Positions 6,425-16,109 of a stretch of 64,000 nucleotides of DNA are shown piece after piece; position 1 is the first letter of the stretch, and each line of letters opens with the position of its first letter. The notes below the pieces were generated by a model. That model saw only the letters and a program-made list of their open reading frames with translations. It made no database searches and had not been told where the DNA came from. A program made the position numbers and the translations under genes. The DNA comes from Streptomyces sp. ML-6 (GTDB taxonomy: Bacteria > Actinomycetota > Actinomycetes > Streptomycetales > Streptomycetaceae). The DNA is taken from positions 6,290,501-6,354,500 of the forward strand of contig NZ_JAOTIK010000001.1 in NCBI RefSeq assembly GCF_030116705.1, written 5' to 3'.

Positions 6425-9234
6425 GACGGTTCTTCTCTCGTGGGATGCGGGGTGGCGGGCGGCGCGGGCCGCGGTGTCGTCTCGGAGGTCGCGCGGGCCG
6501 CGCGCGACCGGCGCTGGAAGGCGCCGATCGCCGCTCCGGCCCGGTGCGGGGCCGGTCGCGCCTGCGGGTTCTCTTCCGGGCCCGGCGGGCGGGGCACGGT
6601 GTTCCGGGCGGCCGGGCCGACCCGCAGTTCGTCCACCAGGCTGGCCTGCCGGACGCGGCGCGGCAGCGGCGGTTCCGTGCCGGGCGTGGGCGGGGTGCCC
6701 GGGGCGGGCCGGCCGGAGCCGTTCCCCGTGCGGACGGCTTCCGGGTCCGGCGGTGCCGGGTGGTCCGGCTCGGAGACCGGCAGCCGCGCCGGGCGTCCGT
6801 GCTCGGCCCCGGCGGAGTACGGGGCGGGGTAGGGCTGCTCCGGCCCCTGGTACGTCCCGGCGGGGGTGGAGCAGGACGGCGGCGGGTCCACCGGGTACTG
6901 CCCGGCGGCCGTCATGTAGGGCTGTTCGTCCGTGCCGTACGGGGACGGGTGCGGCTGCGGGGCGAACGGCTCGACGGGCGGGGCGGCGTACGGGTCGCCG
7001 CCGGGCGCGGGTGCCCCGTACCGCTCCTGCGGCGCCGGGTCGTGCGGTGCTGCGGGAGCGACGTTCTCCGGGGCGGCGTAGGGCTGATCCTGAGCGGCGG
7101 GGTAGGGGGTCGGGCCCGGCTGCCGGGGCTGTTCGGCGGACTGGTGCGGCTGCTCGGCGTAGGGGGTGCCCGCCGCCTTGATCGCGGTGACGTCGGCCAG
7201 GGCGCGGCCCTGGACACGGGTGGGCAGCGGCTGCCCGTCGGCCGTCTCCGGGGCCGGCGCCGGGGCCGACGCGGGGGCGGGGGCGGGTGCGGCGGCCGGG
7301 GGCTCCATGACCACCGGGCCGGAGTTCGGTCCGGGGACGATGAGTTCGTCGGGGACGAGCAGGACCACCCGGGTGCCGCCGTACGCCGAGGAGCGGAACT
7401 CCACCCGCAGCCCGTGCTGGTTCGCGAGCCGTGCGATCACGTACAGGCCGAGCCGGATGTCCTCCGAGTGGGCCAGCACGTCCATCCGGGGCGGCCGGGC
7501 CATCAGTTCGTTGGCCGCGGCCAGCTGCTCGTCGTCCATCCCCAGGCCCCGGTCCTCGACCTCGATGGCCAGACCGCGGCTCACCTTGGCCGCACGGACC
7601 TCGACCGGGTTCGGCGGCCGGGAGAAGCTGAGCGCGTTCTCGATCAGCTCGGCCAGCACGTGCGTGACCGGGCCGACGGCCCGTTCCGCCAGCCAGGGGC
7701 TGTCGTTCAGGTCCAGCGCCACCCGCCGGTAGTCCTGCACCTCGCCCTGGGCGGAACGCATCACGTCCAGCAGCGGGACCGGCTTGCGCCAGCGCCGGTG
7801 CGGGGTGCCGCCGGCGAGGATGACGAGATTCTCCTCGTACCGGCGCAGACGCGCGGTGAGGTGGTCGAGGTCGAAGAGATCCTCCAGGATCTCGGGGTCC
7901 TCGTGCTTGCGCTCCAGGTCGTCCAGCTTCCTCAGCTGCTGGCCGATCAACTGCTGGGTGCGGCGGGCGATCCGCTGGAGGAGCCGCTCGAACCCGCGGT
8001 GCTGGTCGGCCTGCTTGACGGCCGCGCTCAGCGCACTGGTGCGCGCCAGGTTGAGCGCGTCGCCGAGCCGGGTCAGCTCGTCGCCACCGTTCCCGGCGTC
8101 GTGCTCGATGGCGCGGGCCTCGGTCTCGACGTCGATGCGCTCGCCCAGGGCCAGCCGGTCGACCACGTCGGGCAGTGCCTTCTCCAGCTCCTCGGCCCGT
8201 TCCTGGAGGCTGCTGATCCGGCGTCGGAGGTTGCGGGTCAGGCGCCAGGTGGTCCAGATGACCGCGATCACGGCGAGCAGCCCGACCGCCGTGGTCAGCG
8301 TCACCGTGAGCAGCAGGGACCGCACACTGCTGTTGCCCTTCTCGACCGTGGAGGTGAGGCGCAGCTCCAGCAGCTCCTCGAGCTGGGCGTCCACGCCGTC
8401 GATCGCGCCGCGCCAGGCCTTCTCGTCGTCGGGGTCGAGGACGAAGAAGTCGGAGCCCTCGGCCTGCGTGGAACGCAGTATCCGGTTCTCCAGCCGGGTC
8501 TTGGTCTTCCAGTCCGAGCTGCCGACGAGCTTGTCCCACGTGGCCTTCTCGTCCGGCGACAGGTACGGGACGACCTGGGTGGTGTACAGGAGCGGCTGGC
8601 CCATGATGGCCTCTTCGACTCCGGCGAACTCCTCGACGCCAAGCTTCCCGGCGGCCCAGCCGCGCGTCAGCAGGGCGTCCGAGCGGGAAACCATCTCCTT
8701 GGCGTAGAAGAGGTCCACGAGCGTCTGGGAGAGGGAGGTGGTCGGGCCGTCGTCGACGTGGCTGAGCGCCCCGAAGAGCCCGAGGTCCGCCCCGATCAGG
8801 TCCGAGTAGTAGGTGTACACGGCCTGCTGCTGCCCGGCCCCGCTCTTGTCCACCAGGGCGCGCTGGGAGGGAAGTTGGGCGATCGCGGCGTGTGCCGTAC
8901 GAACGGCTTCCCGGACCTCGGACCGGTCGTCGTCGGCCACCACGTCGGAGAACGTCTGGAAGCTCTCGATGGCGTCGTCGGTCAGCGCGCGCTGCCGCCG
9001 CAGCGGTTCCTCGGCGTCCTTGTTCCCGCCCAGTACGTCGGCGCTGAGCCGACGCTCCTCCTGGAGGCTGTAGTACATGATGACGGACGGCTGACCGGCG
9101 TTCGTGGCCGACTCGCCCTGGGCGGCCTGCCGCTGGTAGCCCGTCAGGGTCTGAACACTGGTGACGGCCCAGAGAGAGGCAAGTGCGACTCCCGGAACGA
9201 TGGCCAGTACGAGAAGGGCTGTCCGCAGCGACAT
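6421..9234 (-). CDS. cvnA: Sensor histidine kinase-like protein CvnA
   Basis: 937 residues. A membrane segment near residues 5-25 and a second near 310-332 (SLLLTVTLTTAVGLLAVIAV) bracket a ~280-residue extracytoplasmic helical region like the nitrate/nitrite-sensing (NIT) domain. A HAMP-like linker (RRISSLQERAEELEKALPDV) and a coiled helical stretch follow, then a GHKL ATPase with LAELIENALSFSRPP (N box), EVEDRGLGMD (G1) and RLGLYVIARLANQHG. No clear phospho-accepting His motif is seen, as in other CvnA proteins. The last ~270 residues are a low-complexity Pro/Ala/Gln/Tyr-rich tail that could interact with partners. First gene of the conservon. Confidence 0.92.
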   Translation of the reverse strand: MSLRTALLVLAIVPGVALASLWAVTSVQTLTGYQRQAAQGESATNAGQPSVIMYYSLQEERRLSADVLGGNKDAEEPLRRQRALTDDAIESFQTFSDVVADDDRSEVREAVRTAHAAIAQLPSQRALVDKSGAGQQQAVYTYYSDLIGADLGLFGALSHVDDGPTTSLSQTLVDLFYAKEMVSRSDALLTRGWAAGKLGVEEFAGVEEAIMGQPLLYTTQVVPYLSPDEKATWDKLVGSSDWKTKTRLENRILRSTQAEGSDFFVLDPDDEKAWRGAIDGVDAQLEELLELRLTSTVEKGNSSVRSLLLTVTLTTAVGLLAVIAVIWTTWRLTRNLRRRISSLQERAEELEKALPDVVDRLALGERIDVETEARAIEHDAGNGGDELTRLGDALNLARTSALSAAVKQADQHRGFERLLQRIARRTQQLIGQQLRKLDDLERKHEDPEILEDLFDLDHLTARLRRYEENLVILAGGTPHRRWRKPVPLLDVMRSAQGEVQDYRRVALDLNDSPWLAERAVGPVTHVLAELIENALSFSRPPNPVEVRAAKVSRGLAIEVEDRGLGMDDEQLAAANELMARPPRMDVLAHSEDIRLGLYVIARLANQHGLRVEFRSSAYGGTRVVLLVPDELIVPGPNSGPVVMEPPAAAPAPAPASAPAPAPETADGQPLPTRVQGRALADVTAIKAAGTPYAEQPHQSAEQPRQPGPTPYPAAQDQPYAAPENVAPAAPHDPAPQERYGAPAPGGDPYAAPPVEPFAPQPHPSPYGTDEQPYMTAAGQYPVDPPPSCSTPAGTYQGPEQPYPAPYSAGAEHGRPARLPVSEPDHPAPPDPEAVRTGNGSGRPAPGTPPTPGTEPPLPRRVRQASLVDELRVGPAARNTVPRPPGPEENPQARPAPHRAGAAIGAFQRRSRAARATSETTPRPAPPATPHPTREEPS

Positions 9235-9720
9235 AGTGGTCGATTTGGTCCGCCGTGAGACGCGCGTGCGCAGGACGTGCTCCTAGACGATGGTGCCAGT
9301 TTCAGGACTGGGCAAATTCGTTGAGAACTTCGACAGGAAGATAGTAGGCACACCGTTAAAAATGAAAAGAAAGGGGTCACGAATGCATCACTGATCATGA
9401 CCGGTGCCGCCACGACGCCCGGAAGCGCCCGTTCCATGCCAGTTCGAGCAGGGGGCGATGGGCACACGGACACGCGAGGCGCCCGCGCGCCGTGCCGCCC
9501 CCTCGCGGCGGGGTGCGCCAAGGATACGGACGGGCCGGGCGGGACCTCCGGGCGCTCGCGCCCATCGGTGGCGGACGCGGTGCGCAGGGAGGGGCGCGGC
9601 GCGCCGTGGGAGTGAGATGCGGTCGGAGATATATCTGTATTGAGTGGCTTTTATCCCTGATGCTTTGTCCGGTTCCCGGATCTCCGGCGAGCGCGGGCGC
9701 GGGACGTCCACCGGCACCGC
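9235..9720. promoter_or_regulatory. Divergent intergenic region between cvnA and mrpA
   Basis: 486 bases without a convincing gene. The part next to cvnA (about 9300-9390) is unusually A-rich for this genome and probably holds the conservon promoter. Nearer mrpA there is a 10-bp perfect palindrome AGATATATCT at 9627-9636, 85 bp before the mrpA ATG, in a locally AT-rich stretch (9620-9665) that is a likely promoter/operator. Frames through this region have shadow-type composition. Confidence 0.4.
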
Positions 9721-12705
9721 ATGACCGCGCTCGTCGTCTGCCACTTCGTCCTGGCCGCCTGCGCGCGCCCGCTGGTGCGGGCGCTGGGCAGCCGCGCCTT
9801 CGTCCTCCTCGCACTGCCCCCGGCCGCCACCACGGTGTGGGCGGCCACGCAGTGGAACACCACCGCGTCCGGCGGCTCCGTCACCTGGTCGTGGCCGTGG
9901 ATGCCCGCCTACGGCGTCACCGTCGACCTCAGGCTCGACGCGCTCGCCGAACTGATGGTGCTGCTCGCGGCCGGGATCGGCACGCTCGTCCTGCTCTACT
10001 GCGCCTCGTACTTCACCGGCCGCACCCCGCAACTGGCCGGATTCGCCGGGAACCTGCTCGCGTTCGCGGGGGCCATGCTCGCCCTCGTCCTCGCCGACGA
10101 CCTGATCTCGCTCTACGTGTTCTGGGAGCTGACCACGGTCTTCTCCTACCTGCTGATCGGATACGACAGCGAGCAGAAGCACAGCCGCCGCTCCGCACTC
10201 CAGGCGCTCACCGTCACCACGCTCGGCGGCCTCGCGATGTTCGTCGGCTTCCTGCTCCTCGGCCGCACGGCGGGCACGTACCGCATCTCCACCCTCCTCG
10301 CCGACCCGCCCCCGACGGGCCCCGCCGTCTCGATCGCGGTGCTGCTGATCCTGTGCGGGGCCCTGTCGAAGTCGGCGATCTGGCCGTTCAGCCTCTGGCT
10401 GCCCAACGCCATGGCCGCACCGACGCCCGTCAGCGCCTATCTGCACGCCGCCGCGATGGTGAAGGCCGGGGTGTACCTGGTCGCCCGGCTCGCGCCCGCC
10501 TTCGCCGACGTGCCGGTCTGGCGCCCCGTCGTGATCGTCCTCGGAGCCGCGACCATGCTGCTCGGCGGCTGGCGGGCCCTGCGCCTGAACGACCTCAAAC
10601 TGGTCCTCGCCTACGGCACCGTCGGCCAGCTCGGCTTCCTCACCCTGCTCGCCGGGGCCGGCACCCGGGACACGGCACTGGCCGCGGTCGTCATGATCCT
10701 GGGCCACGCCTGCTTCAAGGCCCCGCTGTTCCTCGTCACCGGCATCGTCGACCACGCGGCCGGCACCCGTGACCTGCGCAGACTCTCCGGCGTCGGCCGG
10801 GCGCTGCCGCACGTCGGCGCGGTCGCGGTGCTCGCCGCCGCGTCCATGGCGGCCCTGCCGCCGCTGCTCGGATTCGCCGCCAAGGAAGCCGCGTTCGAGG
10901 CACTGCTGCACGGCTCCACCGCCGACCACTGGGCGCTGGGCCTCACCGTCGCCGGCTCGGCCCTGACCGTCGCGTACACCGCGCGGTTCGTCTGGGGGGC
11001 CTTCGCCCGCAAGCCCGGCGTCGAGGACACCCCGGTGCACCGGGTGGGCCCGGCCTTCCTCGCACCGCCCGCGCTGCTCGCGCTCTGCGGGCTGGTGCTG
11101 GGGCCGGGAGTCGGATGGACCGATCGACTGCTGGGCGCGTACGCGGACGCGTTCCCGCCGACCCCGTACCCGTACCACCTCGCGCTCTGGCACGGCTTCG
11201 GGACCGCCCTGCTGCTCTCCGCCGTCGCCACGGCGGCCGGCGCGGTGCTCTTCCTGGGCCGCACCACCGTGACCCGGATCTCCCGCCGGATCGCCTGGCC
11301 GACCGCCGACAGCGTCTTCGGGCACCTGCTGCTCGGCCTGGAACGGCTCTCGCTCCAGCTCACCGGCTTCGTCCAGCGCGGCTCGCTCTCCGGCTACCTC
11401 GCCACCACCCTGCTCGTGATGCTGGTCGGCCAGCTCACCGTCCTCGGTGTGGACCGGCCGTGGCACGGGGCCGCGCCCCCGCGGCTCTGGGACGTCCCCC
11501 TGCAGGGCGCCGTCGCCGCACTGACCTGCGCGGCCGCCCTCCTGTGCCTCGCCGTCAGGCGCCGGATGAAGGCGGTGGTACTGGCCGGACTGACCGGATA
11601 CGGCGCGGCGCTGCTCTTCGTCGTCCAGGGCGGCCCCGACCTGGCGCTCACCCAGTTCTGCGTCGAGACCGTGGCGATGATCGTGTTCGTGCTGGTGCTG
11701 CGGCGGCTGCCGGTGCACTTCCAGGAGTCGGTCAGCAGCTGGCGGCGCGCGGTGCGCATCCCGGTGGCCCTGGCCGCGGCGGCGACGCTCGGCGTGGTGG
11801 TGTGGGTCGCGGCGGCGGCCCGTACGGCGGACCCGGCGGGCGCGGCCATGGTCGAGGAGGTCTCCCGGCACGGGCTCAAGGACGTCGTGGCCACCATCCT
11901 GGTCGACCTGCGCGCCTGGGACACGATGGGGGAGTCCGCCGTCCTCGCCGCGGCGGCGATCGGGGTGACGAGCCTGCTCTACCTGCACCGGCGCACCGAG
12001 GAACCGCCGCGCGAGGAGACCCGGGGACGGACCGCCTGGTCGGTGACGTCCACCGGCCTGACGGGGCTTCCGCGCGGCGACGAGGGGGCACCGGAACGCG
12101 GCTGGCTCGCGGCCGGTTCGACGCTGGCGCCCGAACACCGCTCCATCGTCTTCGAGGTCGTGGCCCGGCTGCTGTTCCACCCGGTCCTGGTGCTCTCGGT
12201 GTACCTGCTGTTCTGCGCCGAGAACATGCCGGGCGGAGGCTTCGTCGCCGGACTCGTCGCCGGACTCGCGCTGATCACCCGTTACCTGGCGGGCGGACGC
12301 TTCGAACTCGCCGAGGCCGCACCGCTCCAGCCCGGACTCTTCACCGGCCTCGGACTGTTCGTCTCCACCGGGGTCGCCCTGCTCGGCCTCGCCGACGGAA
12401 CGGTCCTGCACGCCTGGACCCACCACGGCCGGCTGCCCCTGATCGGCGAGTACCACATCGGCACGCCGGTCCTCTTCGACTTCGGGGTCTACCTGCTGGT
12501 CCTGGGCGTGGTGCTGGACATCGTGCGGGCGCTCGGCGCCAAGATCGACCGGCAGATCGAGCGGGCGGTGATCGAGAAGGCGGCCGCGAGGGCCGCGGCG
12601 GCCGACCCCGGCGCACCGCCGGGACCTGCCTCCGGCACAGCCCCGGGAACGGCCCCCGGGACACCCCCGGGAACGGCCTCCGGGACGGAAGGCGTCGCCG
12701 AATGA
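9721..12705 (+). CDS. mrpA: Na+/H+ antiporter subunit A (MrpA with MrpB-like part)
   Basis: 994 residues, more than 20 predicted membrane helices. The N-terminal ~650 residues are the NuoL-like proton-conducting domain. SLYVFWELTTVFSYLLIGY holds the conserved transmembrane Glu, and FSLWLPNAMAAPTPVSAYLHAAAMVKAGVYLVARL is the typical TM7-8 motif with Lys. The C-terminal part has SVYLLFCAENMPGGGFVAGLVAGLALITRYLAGG, the MrpB domain normally encoded separately; no mrpB gene follows, so A and B are fused. The complex exports Na+ (or K+) for H+ at the membrane, serving pH and salt tolerance. No strong Shine-Dalgarno is seen before the ATG. Stop overlaps mrpC (ATGA). Confidence 0.94.
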   Translation: MTALVVCHFVLAACARPLVRALGSRAFVLLALPPAATTVWAATQWNTTASGGSVTWSWPWMPAYGVTVDLRLDALAELMVLLAAGIGTLVLLYCASYFTGRTPQLAGFAGNLLAFAGAMLALVLADDLISLYVFWELTTVFSYLLIGYDSEQKHSRRSALQALTVTTLGGLAMFVGFLLLGRTAGTYRISTLLADPPPTGPAVSIAVLLILCGALSKSAIWPFSLWLPNAMAAPTPVSAYLHAAAMVKAGVYLVARLAPAFADVPVWRPVVIVLGAATMLLGGWRALRLNDLKLVLAYGTVGQLGFLTLLAGAGTRDTALAAVVMILGHACFKAPLFLVTGIVDHAAGTRDLRRLSGVGRALPHVGAVAVLAAASMAALPPLLGFAAKEAAFEALLHGSTADHWALGLTVAGSALTVAYTARFVWGAFARKPGVEDTPVHRVGPAFLAPPALLALCGLVLGPGVGWTDRLLGAYADAFPPTPYPYHLALWHGFGTALLLSAVATAAGAVLFLGRTTVTRISRRIAWPTADSVFGHLLLGLERLSLQLTGFVQRGSLSGYLATTLLVMLVGQLTVLGVDRPWHGAAPPRLWDVPLQGAVAALTCAAALLCLAVRRRMKAVVLAGLTGYGAALLFVVQGGPDLALTQFCVETVAMIVFVLVLRRLPVHFQESVSSWRRAVRIPVALAAAATLGVVVWVAAAARTADPAGAAMVEEVSRHGLKDVVATILVDLRAWDTMGESAVLAAAAIGVTSLLYLHRRTEEPPREETRGRTAWSVTSTGLTGLPRGDEGAPERGWLAAGSTLAPEHRSIVFEVVARLLFHPVLVLSVYLLFCAENMPGGGFVAGLVAGLALITRYLAGGRFELAEAAPLQPGLFTGLGLFVSTGVALLGLADGTVLHAWTHHGRLPLIGEYHIGTPVLFDFGVYLLVLGVVLDIVRALGAKIDRQIERAVIEKAAARAAAADPGAPPGPASGTAPGTAPGTPPGTASGTEGVAE

Positions 12706-13511
12706 CGGTCAGCGTCTCGCTCCTGGCCACCGCCGTGGTGCTCTGCGCGGTCGGCGGCATCCTCATGCTCACCCGACCGCTCACCCGCATCCTGCTCGGT
12801 GCGGTGATCGCGAGCAACGGCATCAACCTGCTCATCCTCGCCGCCACCGGCTCGGCCGGCGAGGAACCGCTCCTCTACGGCGTCCAGCTGGGGCGGGTCA
12901 CCGACCCGCTGCCGCAGGCCATCGCCCTCACCGCGATCGTCATCACCCTCGCCACCACGGCGTTCCTCCTCGCCATGGCGTACCGCGGCCACCAGCTGAC
13001 CGGCACGGACGAGGTCCACGACGACCTGGAGGACCGGCGCATCGCGCTGCGCGCCGAAGTGCTGGGGGAGCGCGACGAACTGCGCGAGCGGTACCGCGCC
13101 GCCGACGACGTCACGGACGAGCAGCGCGCCCGCTACCGCGAGGAACGCCGCCGGCTCCGGGCCCGGCTGCGCGCCGACCGGGCCCTGCAGGCACGCGGCC
13201 GGTACGCCACCGGCAACCTCTGGCACGACGTCCTGGGCGCCGACCCCGAGGACTACCCACAGCCGTCCACAGCGGACACCGGCCCGGGGCCCCGACGCAC
13301 CGGGACCGACCCGCCGGAGGACCCCCGCTCCGGGAACGCCCCGCGCCCCGGGAACGACCTCCACTCCGGGAACGCCCCGCGCCCCGAGGACGCCCCACGC
13401 CCCAGGAACGGTCCCCGCCCCGAGGACGCCCCCCACTCCGAGGACACCCCGCGGGAGCGCCCTCCGGAAGCCCCCCACCCCCACGACGCCGATCCAGGAG
13501 CCACCGGATGA
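12702..13511 (+). CDS. mrpC: Na+/H+ antiporter subunit C with long hydrophilic extension (MrpC)
   Basis: 269 residues, more than twice the usual ~115 of MrpC. Residues 1-105 are the NuoK-like three-helix domain (GGILMLTRPLTRILLGAVIASNGINLLIL, DPLPQAIALTAIVITLATTAFLLAM). The rest is cytoplasmic: an Arg/Glu-rich predicted coiled-coil segment (EDRRIALRAEVLGERDELRERY...) followed by a tandem six-residue Pro-rich repeat. Similar long MrpC forms occur in actinobacteria. Both ends overlap neighbours by 4 bases, so the six subunits should be made in fixed ratio. Confidence 0.93.
   Translation: MTVSVSLLATAVVLCAVGGILMLTRPLTRILLGAVIASNGINLLILAATGSAGEEPLLYGVQLGRVTDPLPQAIALTAIVITLATTAFLLAMAYRGHQLTGTDEVHDDLEDRRIALRAEVLGERDELRERYRAADDVTDEQRARYREERRRLRARLRADRALQARGRYATGNLWHDVLGADPEDYPQPSTADTGPGPRRTGTDPPEDPRSGNAPRPGNDLHSGNAPRPEDAPRPRNGPRPEDAPHSEDTPRERPPEAPHPHDADPGATG
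13323..13448 (+). repeat. Seven tandem 18-bp repeats in mrpC
   Basis: Seven in-frame 18-base units encode degenerate hexapeptides PRSGNA, PRPGND, LHSGNA, PRPEDA, PRPRNG, PRPEDA, PHSEDT. Copy number is likely to vary between strains by slippage. The tail is Pro-rich and probably unstructured. Confidence 0.85.
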
Positions 13512-15163
13512 ACGCCCTCGTCCCCCTGCCGGTGCTGCTGCCGCTCTGCGCGACCGGCCTCAGCCTCGCCTTCGGCACCAGACTCAAACAGGTCCAGCGC
13601 CTCGTCAGCGTCGTCGTGCTCGGCACCGTGCTCGGACTCTCCGTCACCCTGATGATCGTCGCCGACCTCCGCGGCCCGCTCACCGTCGACCTCGGCGACT
13701 TCGCCCCGCCGCTCGGCATCACCCTGGTCGCCGACCGGCTCTCCGGGCTGATGCTGACGGTGTCCTCCGCCGTCACGCTCTGCGTGCTGGTCTACTCCCT
13801 CGGCCAGGGCATGGCCGACCGCGACGAGGAGACCCCCGTCGCGGTCTTCCACCCCGCGTACCTGATCCTGGTCGCCGGGGTCTCCTGCACCTTCCTCGCC
13901 GGTGACCTGGTCAACCTCTACGTCGGCTTCGAGATCATGCTGGTCGCCAGCTTCGTCCTGCTCACCCTCGGCGGCACCGGCCCCCGGGTCCGGGCCGGCT
14001 CCACCTACGTGATCATCTCGCTGTTCTCGTCGATGCTGTTCCTCACCGCCATCGCCATGACGTACGCGGCGACCGGCACCGCCAACTTCGCGCAACTGGC
14101 CGGACGGATCGGCGAACTGCCGCTCGGGGTGCAGACCCTGATCCAGGGGATGCTGCTCACCGTCTTCGCCGTCAAGGCCGCCGTCTTCCCGCTCGCCGCC
14201 TGGCTCCCCGACTCCTACCCGACCGCACCCGCCCCGGTCACCGCGGTCTTCGCGGGCCTGCTCACCAAGGTCGGCGTCTACTGCATGCTCCGCACCGAGA
14301 CCCTGCTCTTCCCCGGCAACCGGCTCGGCGACCTGCTGATGGCCGCCGCGCTCGCCTCGATGGTCGTCGGCATCCTCGGAGCCGTGGCCCAGACCGACCT
14401 GAAACGGCTGCTCTCCTTCACCCTCGTCAGCCACATCGGCTACATGGTCTTCGGCATCGGCCTCGCCACCCGGGACGCGTACGGCGGCGCGATCGTCTAC
14501 GTCGTCCACCACATCACCGTCCAGACCACCCTCTTCCTGGTGGCGGGGCTGATCGAACGCCGGGGCGGCACCACCGAACTCACCCGGATCGGCGGCCTCG
14601 CCAAGGCGGCCCCGCTGCTCGCCACGCTGTTCTTCGTCCCCGCCATGAACCTGGCCGGCACCCCACCGCTGTCCGGCTTCATCGGCAAGCTCGTGCTGAT
14701 GCGGGCCGGGGTCGCCGACGGCGGCGTCTGGGCGTGGATCCTCGTCGCCGGGTCGGCGGTGACCAGCCTCCTCACCCTCTACGTGACGGCCAAGGTCTGG
14801 AACCTGGCCTTCTGGCGGGCCGCGCCGCCCGGACAGGCCGCGTACGGCACCGTCCTGGAGTCCGGCTCCGACGAGGACGACACCGACACCGACGAGGGCC
14901 CCGACCGCATCCCCGGCAGCGGCGACGAACCGGTGCGCCCCCGCCACCAGCCCGCCGGACGGGCGGTCGCGGCCACCCTGCACGGCCACGCCGTCACCAC
15001 CACGACGAAACTGCCGCACCCGATGACCGGGGCGACCGCGGCGGCCGTCGCACTCGGCCTCGCCTTCACCGTGTTCGCCGGACCGCTGACCTCCTACACC
15101 GACCGCGCCGCCGCCGAACTCATCGCGCGCACGCCCTACACACAGGCGGTACTCGGCCCGTGA
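13508..15163 (+). CDS. mrpD: Na+/H+ antiporter subunit D (MrpD)
   Basis: 551 residues, about 14 predicted helices, NuoM/N-like. NLYVGFEIMLVASFVLLTLGG holds the conserved helix-5 Glu, and VFPLAAWLPDSYPTAPAPVTAVFAGLLTKVGVYCMLR is the helix 7-8 region with the channel Lys. QTDLKRLLSFTLVSHIGYMVFGIGL is also typical. A hydrophilic Asp/Glu-rich insert near residues 450-490 (SGSDEDDTDTDEGPD) separates the last helix from the rest and is a lineage-specific addition. Overlaps mrpC (ATGA) and mrpE (GTGA). Confidence 0.94.
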   Translation: MNALVPLPVLLPLCATGLSLAFGTRLKQVQRLVSVVVLGTVLGLSVTLMIVADLRGPLTVDLGDFAPPLGITLVADRLSGLMLTVSSAVTLCVLVYSLGQGMADRDEETPVAVFHPAYLILVAGVSCTFLAGDLVNLYVGFEIMLVASFVLLTLGGTGPRVRAGSTYVIISLFSSMLFLTAIAMTYAATGTANFAQLAGRIGELPLGVQTLIQGMLLTVFAVKAAVFPLAAWLPDSYPTAPAPVTAVFAGLLTKVGVYCMLRTETLLFPGNRLGDLLMAAALASMVVGILGAVAQTDLKRLLSFTLVSHIGYMVFGIGLATRDAYGGAIVYVVHHITVQTTLFLVAGLIERRGGTTELTRIGGLAKAAPLLATLFFVPAMNLAGTPPLSGFIGKLVLMRAGVADGGVWAWILVAGSAVTSLLTLYVTAKVWNLAFWRAAPPGQAAYGTVLESGSDEDDTDTDEGPDRIPGSGDEPVRPRHQPAGRAVAATLHGHAVTTTTKLPHPMTGATAAAVALGLAFTVFAGPLTSYTDRAAAELIARTPYTQAVLGP

Positions 15164-15786
15164 AACGCCTGATCAAACTGTCCTTCCGGAACAAGGACCT
15201 GCCGCCCTTCAGCTGCGAGTTCATCGGGCGCCGACGACGCGTGCTCGACCTCCCGCTGATCGCCTGGCTCACCTTCATCTGGGTGTTCCTCTGGTCCGGC
15301 CTCCACTGGATCAACCTGCTGACCGGCGCGGTCGTCGCGGTGGTCGTCTGCCTGGCCTTCCCGCTGCCCCGGGTCGACCTCGGACTCCGCCTGCACCCCT
15401 GGGGCATCCTGGTGCTCGTCGGCTGTCTGCTCTACGACATGTACACCTCGGGCGTACGCGTCACCCGGCAGATCTTCGTCGACCACCCGCACCGGGCCGC
15501 CGTCATCGCCGTACCGCTGCGCTGCCGCTCCGACCTGATGCTCGCGGCCACCGCCGTCGCCGTGTCGAACGTCCCCGGCGGATCGGTCGTCGAGGTGCGC
15601 CGCGCCACGGCCACCGTCTTCCTGCACGTCCTCGACGCGGACCGGCCCGCCGCGCTCGACGCGGCACGGCGCTCGGTGTGGCGCCTGGAGGCACTGACGG
15701 TACGGGCCTTCGGCACCCCCGACGAGATCGCCCGGGTCGCCGGCCCGCCGCCACCGGTCGCGTCCGGCAAGGGAGTCGGGGCATGA
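15160..15786 (+). CDS. mrpE: Na+/H+ antiporter subunit E (MrpE)
   Basis: 208 residues from a GTG in the GTGA overlap. Membrane helices around WLTFIWVFLWSGLHWINLLTGAVVAVVVCLAF and WGILVLVGCLLYDMYTSGVRV match MrpE, and the C-terminal cytoplasmic domain (DLMLAATAVAVSNVPGGSVVEV...ATVFLHVLD) is the usual ferredoxin-like part. The N-terminal 30 residues are basic and precede the first helix. Part of the membrane antiporter complex; no catalytic residues are assigned to this subunit. Confidence 0.92.
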   Translation: MKRLIKLSFRNKDLPPFSCEFIGRRRRVLDLPLIAWLTFIWVFLWSGLHWINLLTGAVVAVVVCLAFPLPRVDLGLRLHPWGILVLVGCLLYDMYTSGVRVTRQIFVDHPHRAAVIAVPLRCRSDLMLAATAVAVSNVPGGSVVEVRRATATVFLHVLDADRPAALDAARRSVWRLEALTVRAFGTPDEIARVAGPPPPVASGKGVGA

Positions 15787-16109
15787 GCACACCGGAGACC
15801 GTCGAACGGGCGCTGCTCGTCGCGGCCGTCGTACTGATCGTCGTCGCCGGGGCGGGACTGCTCGCCCGGATCTGGTGGGGCCCGTCCATGCTGGACCGGG
15901 CGCTCTCACTGGACGTGTGCGCCGCCCTCATCATCGCGGGCCTGGCCGCCAAGTCGGCCTTCGCGCGCGACTCGTTCTACTTCCCGATCATGCTGGTGCT
16001 GGCCGTCCTCGGGTTCACGGGATCGGTCGGCATCGCCCGCTTCATCGCCGTCCGCGACCGGCCGCCGCGCCGGACCCCGGACGACGGCGGCGAGGAGGAA
16101 TCCCGATGA
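15783..16109 (+). CDS. mrpF: Na+/H+ antiporter subunit F (MrpF)
   Basis: 108 residues with three predicted helices: VERALLVAAVVLIVVAGAGLLARIW, MLDRALSLDVCAALIIAGLAA (the conserved D-R-x-x-x-x-D signature of MrpF) and FYFPIMLVLAVLGFTGSVGIARF. The usual family length is ~90; the extra residues are a charged C-terminal tail. Four-base overlaps on both sides. Confidence 0.93.
   Translation: MSTPETVERALLVAAVVLIVVAGAGLLARIWWGPSMLDRALSLDVCAALIIAGLAAKSAFARDSFYFPIMLVLAVLGFTGSVGIARFIAVRDRPPRRTPDDGGEEESR

Noticed and set aside
5987..8539. 850-codon frame continuing upstream of cvnB
   Set aside because: Only the last 145 residues are the roadblock protein; the rest lies antiphase inside cvnA.
9388..12456. 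Very long reverse-strand frame opposite mrpA
   Set aside because: Arg/Gly/Glu/Gln-rich low-complexity translation without domains; antisense shadow of the GC-rich mrpA gene.
13321..13450. Tandem repeats as a CRISPR array
   Set aside because: Short 18-bp in-frame units without spacers, coding for hexapeptides inside mrpC.
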